This document shows, one piece after another, positions 9,390 through 17,095 of a DNA stretch of 50,941 nt (within the stretch, counting starts at the first letter, position 1; every line of letters starts with the position of its first letter). The translations under genes and the position numbers were made by a program. Below the pieces are notes generated by a model. The model was not told where the DNA came from, searched no databases, and saw nothing but the letters and a program-made list of their open reading frames with translations. Origin of the DNA: Desulfotignum sp. (lineage in GTDB: Bacteria; Desulfobacterota; Desulfobacteria; Desulfobacterales; Desulfobacteraceae); the NCBI GenBank assembly GCA_018399285.1, contig JAGYOW010000021.1, forward strand, positions 1 to 50,941. The letters are read 5' to 3'.

Positions 9390-9405
9390 ATGAATTATAA
9401 TTCAT
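9390..9405. promoter_or_regulatory. Operator-like palindrome 2 (ATGAAT-N4-ATTCAT, fully symmetric)
   Basis: This perfect 16-bp palindrome shares its half-sites with 9227-9242. It lies in the 335-bp divergent region between the broken beta-oxidation operon and the gene at 9513, about 108 bp before that start, so one regulator may act on both sides. The rest of this AT-rich gap shows no gene. Confidence 0.55.
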
Positions 9406-9512
9406 CTCTGAATGGGGGGATAGATCTTGAAAAAAAAATGGGCTTCTGATAGGCTGAAGCGTTTATTTTTTGTCAGGTATTACAATTCTATATAAAATAT
9501 GGAGACCCTTTA

Positions 9513-10556
9513 ATGTCCCGGATACCCGTGAAGATTCAAGCATTCTCAATCCTGAATATTGCTTCAGTTGCCGGTTTGATTCTCAAGCTCCAGCAGCCGT
9601 CCGGAGACATTCCCTGGCATGATGACGGCAAAACAGACCCCTGGGACCTGGTGGAGTCGGTGATGGGACTGAATATTGCCGGGTATCCCAACGAAGCCCG
9701 CCGGGCTTTAGACTGGCTTGGACAGTATCAGAACCCGGACGGATCCTGGTTTTCCGCTTATGTGAACGGTGTTCCCGAAGACCGCACCTGCCAGGCCCAT
9801 ATGGCTTGTTATCTTGCGGTGGGCCTGTTTCACGCATACCTGATCACCCAAGACCGGTCATGGCTGGAAGATTTCTGGGACATCATGGAAAAAGGGGTTG
9901 ATTATGCACTGGGCCTCCAGGTTCCCACGGGGGAGATCTACTGGGCCCGGAACCCGGAAGGAAAAATCGATCCCATGTCTCTGCTGGCCGGGTCTTCTTC
10001 TGTATTCATGAGTCTGAAATGTGCGTTGGGTATCAGCCGGATCCTGGGCCGGCCCCGACCGGCCTGGGAAGACGCATGGGACCGGCTGGGGCGCTCTCTG
10101 AGGGAAAACCTGCACAGTTACAATGTGAGCAAGTCCCGGTTTTCCATGTACTGGTTCTATCCCATCCTGTGCGGGGCGATCCAGGGGGAAAAAGCCCGAA
10201 CCCGGGTGGAAAAATACTGGCAGAAATACATGATTGATGGCCAGGGGGCCCGGTGTGTGTCGGATCAGCCCTGGGTGACCATTGCGGAAACCTGTGAACT
10301 GGTGCTGACCCTGCATGCCATGGGCAACCGGGAAAAAGCCAGGATCGTGTTTTCCTGGATCCAGGACCGGGTGTATGAAGACAAGACTTTCTGGTGCGGG
10401 TATACTTATCCGGACATGGTGATCTGGCCCGAGGAAAAAATTTCCTGGACCAATGCCGTGGCCCTGATGGCGGCGGATGCGCTGTATGATCTGACCCCGG
10501 GAGCCGGCCTGTTCTGTCATGACCGGTGGCAGGGGTTTGTGTTCAAGGGGATCTGA
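9513..10556 (+). CDS. Alpha/alpha-toroid protein (prenyltransferase/terpene-cyclase-like fold)
   Basis: The 347-residue protein contains repeated helical hairpins with GLGQYQNPDGSW-like loops (WLGQYQNPDGSW about 69-80, YALGLQVPTGEIYW about 131-144, FWCGYTYPDMVIWPEEK). This pattern is that of the alpha/alpha toroids seen in terpene cyclase-, prenyltransferase- and glycosidase-like proteins. I do not see a DxDD or other diagnostic catalytic motif, so the enzyme activity is unknown. A ribosome site (GGAGACCC) precedes the ATG. The next gene, a hexapeptide acyltransferase, begins one base after its stop, so the two are a translationally linked pair. Cell-envelope or glycoconjugate modification is a reasonable guess (inference). 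Confidence 0.6.
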   Translation: MSRIPVKIQAFSILNIASVAGLILKLQQPSGDIPWHDDGKTDPWDLVESVMGLNIAGYPNEARRALDWLGQYQNPDGSWFSAYVNGVPEDRTCQAHMACYLAVGLFHAYLITQDRSWLEDFWDIMEKGVDYALGLQVPTGEIYWARNPEGKIDPMSLLAGSSSVFMSLKCALGISRILGRPRPAWEDAWDRLGRSLRENLHSYNVSKSRFSMYWFYPILCGAIQGEKARTRVEKYWQKYMIDGQGARCVSDQPWVTIAETCELVLTLHAMGNREKARIVFSWIQDRVYEDKTFWCGYTYPDMVIWPEEKISWTNAVALMAADALYDLTPGAGLFCHDRWQGFVFKGI

Positions 10557-10557
10557 C

Positions 10558-11274
10558 ATGATACACGATTTCCGGCCCTGGTACATCAAGCAGGCCTGGT
10601 ACCGGCTTCAGCATCTGTATGTCCGCCATTACCTGGTGCCCCAGCTGACGGGTTTGGGTGATCATCCGTTTATCATCAAGCCCTGGTACATTGAACTGTT
10701 CGGCGGTCCCATCCGCATCGGCTCCCATGTGACCCTGCTGGGATGTTCAGACAAGAAAACAAGGCTGACCGTGTGGTCGGACCAAAAAGAGATCCCGGGC
10801 ATCACCATCGGGGACCATGTGCTGCTCTCCCCGGGGGTGCGGATCAGTGCGGCCAACAGCATCACCATCGGCGATTCCTGCATGCTGGCCAGCCATGCCT
10901 ATATCACGGATTCGGACTGGCACGGCATTTATGACCGGTCTTTGACACCCAAAGAAACCCACCGTGTGGTGCTGGAAAAAAATGTGTGGATCGGTGATTC
11001 CGCCATTGTGTGCAAAGGGGTTTGCATCGGTGAAAACAGTATTGTGGGTGCCGGCAGTGTCGTGACTTCGAATATTCCGGCCAATGTCATTGCTGCGGGC
11101 AATCCCGCCAAAATCATCCGCCATCTGGATCCTGACAAAAAAATGATTACCCGCAAAGACCGGTACCATGATACGGCGCAGATGACCCGGTTTCTGGAAG
11201 CTTCGGAAAAAGCCGCCCTCAAGGGCAATACCCTGTTCGGATGGCTGCGGTCTCTGATTTTTCCGGGCCGATGA
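10558..11274 (+). CDS. Hexapeptide-repeat (left-handed beta-helix) acyltransferase
   Basis: The 238-residue protein has hexapeptide repeats from about residue 50 (IRIGSHVTLLG, ITIGDHVLLSPGVRISAANSITIGDSCMLASHAYITD) and a typical xapA/maa-like acetyltransferase end (VVLEKNVWIGDSAIVCKGVCIG, IVGAGSVVTSNIPANVIAAGNPAKIIR). The His in the SDWHGIYD loop is the likely catalytic base region. Family members transfer acetyl or other acyl groups from CoA to sugars or amino-sugars. I chose ATG at 10558, one base after the preceding stop; the frame is open earlier but overlaps that gene. The acceptor is unknown and may be a product of the toroid protein's pathway. Confidence 0.8.
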   Translation: MIHDFRPWYIKQAWYRLQHLYVRHYLVPQLTGLGDHPFIIKPWYIELFGGPIRIGSHVTLLGCSDKKTRLTVWSDQKEIPGITIGDHVLLSPGVRISAANSITIGDSCMLASHAYITDSDWHGIYDRSLTPKETHRVVLEKNVWIGDSAIVCKGVCIGENSIVGAGSVVTSNIPANVIAAGNPAKIIRHLDPDKKMITRKDRYHDTAQMTRFLEASEKAALKGNTLFGWLRSLIFPGR

Positions 11275-11287
11275 ATTCAAGCCGGGG

Positions 11288-13225
11288 TCATTTTTCCTGA
11301 ATCCGCTGGAAAAGGACAGCAATCCGGGCCAGGGACGGGGCGATATTTTCCACGTCAAAGGCCTGGACATCATCGGACAGATTCTGTCCGAACTGCGTGA
11401 AGGCGGTCAGTTCAAACTCACGGCCCAAAGTGATAAAATGATCGGCAATGGTTTGGGCATCCGACATTTTCACCCCGTCCTGGGTTCCGGGCAGCAAAGG
11501 AAAAATGGTGGCAAACATCTGATGTTCCAGGTCGGGATGCCGGTCCATGGCCTGCTGAATCAGGGATTCGGACAGCACGGGCGCAGGGACGGATCGGTCC
11601 ATTTTCAGGGAAACAGTATCAAAAGCCTTTTGTGTCTGTTTTCCGGTTCGGCTGATGATCACGCCGGGCAGAACAATTTCAAAGCAGCTGCCAAAGCCCG
11701 GCCGGCTGTCCACCTGGATGCGGCCTTTCATCAGTTCCACCAGCTGCCGGCTGATGGCCAGTCCCAGACCCGTGCCCCCGTATTTTCTGGTAATATCCTT
11801 ATGTCCTTGTTCAAAAGATTCGAAAATCAACGCCTGCTGGTCTTTGGAAATGCCGATTCCCGTATCCCGGACCCGGATCATCAGGTCCACGGTGTCAGTG
11901 GACGGGCGGTTCAGAATTTTTGCTGACAAGCGGATCTGTCCGCTTTCCGTGAATTTAAACGCATTTCCCACCAGATTGGTCAGCACCTGGCGAAGGCGCA
12001 TTTCGTCTAACAGCAGGTACCTGGGCAAAAGGTCGTCCAGATGAATGGAAAATGTCAGATGTTTCCGGGACAGTTTGACCTTGAACAGGTCATGAATTTC
12101 TTGAAACAAGGTGGGTAAGGATACCGGGGTCACATGGATGGCGATTTTCCCCGCCTCGATTTTGGACAGGTCCAGCAGATCCGTGATCAACGCCAGCAGA
12201 TGTCTGCCCGCCCTGATCACGGCCTGAAGATAATTTTTCTGCTGGGAATCCGAAACCATGGCAGACAGCACTTCACTGAAACCGATGACCGAATTGACCG
12301 GCGTTCGTATCTCGTGGCTCATATTGGTTAAAAATTCACTTTTGGCCTGGTTGGCTTTTTTAAGTTCCTGCTCTTTCTGTTTTCTCACCAGCACTTCGTT
12401 GTTCAATGCCTGGTTCATCAAGGTCAGGTTTCTTGTCCGTTCCGCCACCCGGTTTTCCAGTTCCTGGTGGGACTGTGTCAACGCTGTGAGCGTTTCCTGG
12501 AGCTGAATCGTCATTTGATTGAATTTGGTGGCCAGGTGCCCGAACTCATCTTTGGACTGGACCGGAATCCGGGTATCCAGGTCGCCTTTGCCGATGCGGT
12601 CCGCACCCTGGACCAGGTCGTTCAGAGGACGGGTCAACCGCCGGGTCATCAGCATCAGGGCCAAAGAAATGATCGCCGCTGCAATCATGGCCATGGCATA
12701 CAGAAAAGGCCGCATGCGGTCGGCCACCCCGTATATTTCCTGCATGGGGTCCACGGCCAGAAGATACCAGTCCCAGGGTTGAAAATAGGTGAACCTGGCC
12801 AGCACGGTTTGCCCGCCCATTTGCATTTGCAGCCGTAGGGCCCCGTTCAAAAGATCCCTGAACCAGGCCGTGTCGTCTATCCAGGTATTGATTTGTTGGT
12901 TGTCCGGATGAAACACAATCCGGCCTTTTCGGGTGATGATACAGATGAATCCCTGTTTTCCCACACCGATATCGGCAATTCCCGCCATCGAGTCCATCTG
13001 CGCTTTGGTGATACTGGCCGGAATTTCCGACAGCCCGTAATCCCGGAGCATTTTTTCCTGGGATGAGACAATGACCTGTGCTTCCGACAGCCGGGTATCC
13101 AGCCAGGTTTCGCCCAAATCCACCAGCGCGGTCCGGGAAAAATAATAAGTGGTCTCCACGATAACCCAGAGCGAAATAATGACCAGAGGAAGGGTGGTCA
13201 AAAGGATTTTGCCATAGGTTTTCAT
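11288..13225 (-). CDS. Membrane sensor histidine kinase (Cache-HAMP-HisKA-HATPase)
   Basis: The 645-residue protein has a first membrane segment at about 7-29, an extracytoplasmic Cache-type sensor at about 30-170 (GFICIITRKGRIVFHPD), a second membrane segment at about 172-194 and a HAMP domain at about 194-246. A coiled coil leads to the phospho-acceptor His304 in NMSHEIRTP. The ATPase boxes are NLVGNAFKF (417-425), DTGIGI (454-459) and GGTGLGL (483-489). The last 100 residues hold no receiver domain; they could be a degenerate phosphotransfer domain. No response regulator is adjacent, so it is an orphan kinase. AAAGGGGTGAC precedes the ATG. It is divergent from the selenoprotein gene at 13322 with only 96 bp between starts, so shared regulation is possible. 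Confidence 0.87.
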   Translation of the reverse strand: MKTYGKILLTTLPLVIISLWVIVETTYYFSRTALVDLGETWLDTRLSEAQVIVSSQEKMLRDYGLSEIPASITKAQMDSMAGIADIGVGKQGFICIITRKGRIVFHPDNQQINTWIDDTAWFRDLLNGALRLQMQMGGQTVLARFTYFQPWDWYLLAVDPMQEIYGVADRMRPFLYAMAMIAAAIISLALMLMTRRLTRPLNDLVQGADRIGKGDLDTRIPVQSKDEFGHLATKFNQMTIQLQETLTALTQSHQELENRVAERTRNLTLMNQALNNEVLVRKQKEQELKKANQAKSEFLTNMSHEIRTPVNSVIGFSEVLSAMVSDSQQKNYLQAVIRAGRHLLALITDLLDLSKIEAGKIAIHVTPVSLPTLFQEIHDLFKVKLSRKHLTFSIHLDDLLPRYLLLDEMRLRQVLTNLVGNAFKFTESGQIRLSAKILNRPSTDTVDLMIRVRDTGIGISKDQQALIFESFEQGHKDITRKYGGTGLGLAISRQLVELMKGRIQVDSRPGFGSCFEIVLPGVIISRTGKQTQKAFDTVSLKMDRSVPAPVLSESLIQQAMDRHPDLEHQMFATIFPLLPGTQDGVKMSDAQTIADHFITLGREFELTAFTQFGQNLSDDVQAFDVENIAPSLARIAVLFQRIQEK

Positions 13226-13321
13226 GTCACCCCTTTATCACTGTTGAAAAATTTTGCAAATGAAAAATTGATGCTTATTTTTACGAAAATTTACATTGCA
13301 AATAAAAGCAAGGAGAAAATT

Positions 13322-13936
13322 TTGGTTCAAAAACCGGCATTGAATATATTTTCCGACTACAATTGACCCTGGTGCTATTTCATTACCGGGCGTATTGAAA
13401 AACTTGAGCACAAATTTGATATACAGGTGATCTGGCGGGCGTATCCATTGAATCCGGAAATTCCGGAACAGGGAATGACCCTGGCTGAGCTGTTCCGGCA
13501 AAAAGGACAGGGTGTGGATATTTATCAGGTTATGGCCCGCCTGAAAAAAACCGCTGCCGATCTCGGACTTCCCATGGGTGACCGGCGCCATATCTACAAC
13601 ACCCGTCTGGCCCAGGAAGTGGGGCTCTGGGCCCAGAGCCTGGGGAAAGGCCATGCGTTTCATAATGCCGCTTTTCAGGCCGGTTTTGTGGATGACCAAA
13701 ATTTGAGCGAAAAAACCGTGCTCATGGATCTGGCTGAGACGGCCGGCCTGGATTCAACGGCTGCAGAAACCGTCATTGATGACCGCCTGTTTTCAGATGC
13801 CGTGGATGCAGACTGGCAACTGGCCCGGCACCAGGAGATTTTGGTGGTGCCCACCCTGGTCATGGGAACGGAAAAACTGGTGGGGGCAAGACCTTACGGG
13901 GCCATGGTAAAACTGGTGGCCCGGCATATGGAATGA
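13322..13936 (+). CDS. DsbA/FrnE-family thioredoxin-fold oxidoreductase, predicted selenoprotein (U-P-W-C)
   Basis: With TGA at 13364-13366 read as selenocysteine, a 204-residue protein results. It starts MVQKPALNIFSDYNUPWC from TTG at 13322, with an AAGGAG ribosome site 6 bases upstream. The FSDYxCPWC motif is the redox site of the DsbA/FrnE/2-hydroxychromene-2-carboxylate isomerase group; here its first Cys (residue 15) is the TGA codon, the catalytic thiol position where Sec replaces Cys in known selenoproteins. Frame and homology continue without a break on both sides (TGRIEKLEHKFDIQVIWRAYPLNP). The rest is the helical insert and a cis-Pro loop (VVPTLVMG, about 178-185). Without TGA decoding, translation from a later start near 13427 would lack the active site. 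A hairpin of bacterial SECIS type follows. There is no signal peptide, so it is cytoplasmic. Confidence 0.82.
13364..13411 (+). promoter_or_regulatory. Predicted bacterial SECIS element after the in-frame TGA
   Basis: The inner hairpin spans 13379-13399: TTCA/TGAA and TAC/GTA pair around a T-T mismatch and a CGGGC loop. The loop starts 21 bases after the TGA and has G at its second position. This fits the bacterial SECIS rule as I know it (loop 16-37 bases after UGA, G in the first two loop bases). A further GTGCT/AGCAC pairing (13372-13376 with 13407-13411) could extend the stem. SelB would bind here. Confidence 0.65.
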
Positions 13937-14010
13937 TCCGGCAGTATCGGTTTTTCCGGAAGATGCCAAAGACAATTGTGAAAAATTAAAGGATCTGATA
14001 CACACCCTGT

Positions 14011-15663
14011 ATGACCCTTCGACTTTCCGACATCATGGATCTGGATTACCTGCTGACCCTGGATGACCATCCCGGGTCCCGGGCGGCTGGTTTAAAGGCG
14101 GCGGCCCGGGACCGGGATATTTTCCGGCAGGCAGACGGGGCAAAAATGACGGATAACGCCCTGATCGAAGCCTGGCTGTCCTATCGCAGAATATTGTATT
14201 TTGATCAGGCAGGCCCCAAAGGATATCACCGGCTGCCGGGACAGGTGTTCAACCAAATGTTTGCCTGGACGGCCCGGGGGATGGCATTGGCCGGGGGGCT
14301 GTCCGGCCTGGCCCTGGCCTATGGATTTCTGGCCTACCACGGGGTCCGGCCCGTGAATGTGGCCCTGTTTTTTTTCGTGTTTGTACTGGTACCGGCTGTT
14401 TTTTTTCTTTTTTTCGTGGCCGGTCTGGTGATCCAGCCGTTTCGGCGATCCGGCCCCGGCCCGGGGATGTTTTTTGCGGTGGTGTCCAGGGTGTTGTTTG
14501 ATATGGTGCCCTCGATGCTCAAGCGGGTGCGGATGAAAGTGAAAACAGAGTCATCGGATCCGGAACCTTCCCGGCTGGACGAGGGGATTTTATTCATCCG
14601 GACAAAAAAGCGGGAATACCAGCCCCTTTTTTTCTGGCCCCTGGTGATGCTGGTGTCTTTGTTTGCTCTTTTTTTCTCTGCAGGTGCTTTGGGCGGCACC
14701 TTGTTCCGGGTGACATTCAGCGATGTGGCGTTCGGATGGCAGTCCACTTTAGCGGCCACCCCGTCTGCCGTCCATGACCTGGTGTCCCTGGTGTCACTGC
14801 CCTGGGCGGCCTGGATGCCCGATTCCCTGGCCGGTCCGACTTTGGAACAGGTGGAAGGCACCCGGATTATTCTTAAACAGGGCATTGCCGCACTGGCCAC
14901 GGAACACCTGACGTCCTGGTGGCCGTTTTTATGCATGAGCATGGTATGTTACGCCGTGATTCCCCGGCTGCTGATCATCGGCGGGGCCATCCTGGGCCAC
15001 AGAACGGCGCTGAACCGGTTTGACTTTCACCAGCCCCGGTTCCGGCGCCTGATTGTGCGCATGAAATCACCGGTCATGGATATCGGATTGGAAGAAAATA
15101 CGGCCGCCCGGCATCATCATCCGGAGGCAAAAAAAACGCCTAAAGCCAGGGGGCCGGTCAAAGACCTCTCTTCAGAACCGGCGGATGCGAATCCGCATCC
15201 GGCCCCGCAACAGGCCGGGCAGGATATCGTCCAGTCAAAACCGGCATCCATCGGCACCCCGGCCGTGGTTCTGGCACCCGGCCCGGCCTGGGATCAGGCA
15301 GCCACAGACCGGGTGTCCGATCTGCTGGCCCGGCAGTTTTTTCTGGATGTGCGCCAGGTGATTCCCATCGACCAGGACCTGGATGCGGATGCCCTTGTGC
15401 TGGGAACGGATGTGCTTGACGGAGCAGACCCGGTTATTTTTCTCCAGGAGGTGTGGCAGCCCCCGATCCGGGGCATTCTTCATTACCTGGTTCAGCTCAA
15501 GCAGGGGGTGTTGCAGGATAAAAACCTGTGGGTGCTTCTGACCCAGGCCCCGGAGGAGGAAAATCTGGGTGTGGCGGACAGGGATGTGGATGCAAAGGTG
15601 TGGCAGGATTGCATTCTGAAGCTGGGACACCCGGACATGCTGGTGGAAAGGATCCGGCCATGA
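14011..15663 (+). CDS. Integral membrane protein (DUF2868-like), partner of the downstream GTPase
   Basis: The 550-residue protein has an N-terminal soluble part and four likely membrane segments, at about 92-112, 117-143, 208-233 and 305-330. These are followed by a hydrophilic linker rich in Pro/Ala and a C-terminal soluble domain from about 410. It resembles the DUF2868 family, which is commonly encoded next to a DUF3482 GTPase. Its stop overlaps the GTPase start (ATGA), which supports a membrane protein/GTPase pair acting together at the inner membrane. The biochemical role is not known. The start has no strong Shine-Dalgarno sequence; the preceding gene ends 75 bp upstream. Confidence 0.72.
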   Translation: MTLRLSDIMDLDYLLTLDDHPGSRAAGLKAAARDRDIFRQADGAKMTDNALIEAWLSYRRILYFDQAGPKGYHRLPGQVFNQMFAWTARGMALAGGLSGLALAYGFLAYHGVRPVNVALFFFVFVLVPAVFFLFFVAGLVIQPFRRSGPGPGMFFAVVSRVLFDMVPSMLKRVRMKVKTESSDPEPSRLDEGILFIRTKKREYQPLFFWPLVMLVSLFALFFSAGALGGTLFRVTFSDVAFGWQSTLAATPSAVHDLVSLVSLPWAAWMPDSLAGPTLEQVEGTRIILKQGIAALATEHLTSWWPFLCMSMVCYAVIPRLLIIGGAILGHRTALNRFDFHQPRFRRLIVRMKSPVMDIGLEENTAARHHHPEAKKTPKARGPVKDLSSEPADANPHPAPQQAGQDIVQSKPASIGTPAVVLAPGPAWDQAATDRVSDLLARQFFLDVRQVIPIDQDLDADALVLGTDVLDGADPVIFLQEVWQPPIRGILHYLVQLKQGVLQDKNLWVLLTQAPEEENLGVADRDVDAKVWQDCILKLGHPDMLVERIRP

Positions 15664-17078
15664 GTTCAGATATTCCCGCATTTGCTGTGCTCGGGCATCC
15701 CAATGAAGGCAAGTCCGCCGTGGTGTCCACACTCACCGAAAATGATCAGATCCGGGTCAGTCCCGTGCCCGGGGAGACCACGGTGTGCCGGACCTACACC
15801 GTGACAATCGATGATCAGAAGATCATCCGGTTTGTGGATACCCCGGGGTTTCAGGTGCCCAGACAGACCCTGGCCTGGTTCAACGCCTATGACAAAGATC
15901 CCGGGCAAATCCTGGATGAATTCATTGCGGCCCATGAATCGGATCCGTTTTTTGCCGATGAGGTGGAACTGTTCCGCCCCGTGGCCCGGGGGGCGGGTAT
16001 TATCTATGTGGTGAACGGGTCCCGGCCTGTGCGGACCGATGATCTGGCGGAAATGGAGATCCTTCGGCTCACGGGCCGGCCCCGGATGGCTGTGATCAAT
16101 TCCAAACACATGGACAAAGACTATACTAAGGACTGGCGCCGGGAATTTGGCAAACATTTCAACAGCATCCGGGTGTTCAATGCCAACACGGCCAATTTTC
16201 ATGACCGCATCGCCATGCTGGAAAGTCTTAAATCCATTGATCAGGAATGGGAACCCTTGCTGGCTGGAGTGATTCAGGCCTTTCAGACGGAATGGGAAAA
16301 GCGCAACCGCCTGGCCAGCGCGTATATCACCTATGCCATTGAAAAAAGCCTCCGGTTTTTTGTGTCCCAAAGCGTTCATGCCGGTAAAGATCCGGTCATG
16401 GCAAAGGAAAATCTGGCCCAAACCTATCGAAATCAGGTCAGAGATATAGAAAAAGCATTGTTTCACCATATCCGCACCCTGTTCAAACACCGGGTGTATC
16501 AGGTGTCTCTGCCCGAGTATTCCGTGCTTCAGCATGACCTGTTTTCCAGAAAAACCTGGGAGTTGCTGGGACTGACCCGAACTCAGCTGGCGGCGGCCGG
16601 TGCGGTTTTAGGCGGATCTGTGGGCGCCGTGGTGGACACGGCGGCCCATGGCCTGACCTTTGGCCTGTTCACTGCCATCGGCGGGATTCTGGGGGCGGGA
16701 TCAGCCGTCATGGGAGGCCGCCGGGTGGCAGACAAAAGCCCTGCCGGCATCCGGCTGGGAGGCGACAGGATCCAGGTGGGACCCAATGAAAATCCCCAGT
16801 TTCTGTATATCCTTCTGGACCGGGCATTGATCTATTACAGCCATATCATTAAGCGGCCCCATGGCCGGCGGGGGGCTAAAACCATGACCGACGTCACCGA
16901 GGACACGGTTAAAAAACAGGGGATTGTCACCGGCCTGACCCCGGCCCAGCGCCAGGTCTGTACCCGGTATTTCAAAGCAGTCAAAGGCCGGAAACGGATC
17001 AAAGACAAAAAAGCGGAGCTGGCATTTGCCGTCCTGGTGCAGTCGCTGCTCGATGATTTTTCACAAAAAACAGACTGA
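15660..17078 (+). CDS. GTPase with C-terminal DUF3482-like domain
   Basis: The 472-residue protein begins with a TrmE/Era-like small GTPase domain: G1 GHPNEGKS at about 12-19, a G2 Thr in GETTVCRTY, G3 DTPGF at about 60-64, and a G4-like NSKHMD (the usual NKxD is altered). The C-terminal half has a glycine-rich amphipathic segment (AAAGAVLGGSVGAVVDTAAHGLTFGLF is its location, about 320-345), able to insert in or lie on a membrane. The family is paired with the DUF2868 membrane protein encoded just upstream and overlapping by 4 bases. GTP-dependent remodelling or signalling at the membrane is the likely theme; no function is established to my knowledge. Confidence 0.75.
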   Translation: MSSDIPAFAVLGHPNEGKSAVVSTLTENDQIRVSPVPGETTVCRTYTVTIDDQKIIRFVDTPGFQVPRQTLAWFNAYDKDPGQILDEFIAAHESDPFFADEVELFRPVARGAGIIYVVNGSRPVRTDDLAEMEILRLTGRPRMAVINSKHMDKDYTKDWRREFGKHFNSIRVFNANTANFHDRIAMLESLKSIDQEWEPLLAGVIQAFQTEWEKRNRLASAYITYAIEKSLRFFVSQSVHAGKDPVMAKENLAQTYRNQVRDIEKALFHHIRTLFKHRVYQVSLPEYSVLQHDLFSRKTWELLGLTRTQLAAAGAVLGGSVGAVVDTAAHGLTFGLFTAIGGILGAGSAVMGGRRVADKSPAGIRLGGDRIQVGPNENPQFLYILLDRALIYYSHIIKRPHGRRGAKTMTDVTEDTVKKQGIVTGLTPAQRQVCTRYFKAVKGRKRIKDKKAELAFAVLVQSLLDDFSQKTD

Positions 17079-17095
17079 AAGGAGCGTCACTATCC

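Noticed and set aside
13367..13390. Alternative hairpin CCC-GGT/ACC-GGG right after the TGA as SECIS
   Set aside because: Its loop begins only 8 bases after the TGA, too close for the bacterial SECIS rule; the hairpin at 13379-13399 fits better.
13427..13936. Short gene starting at ATG 13427
   Set aside because: It has no active site or ribosome site; the frame with matching sequence continues upstream through the TGA to TTG 13322.
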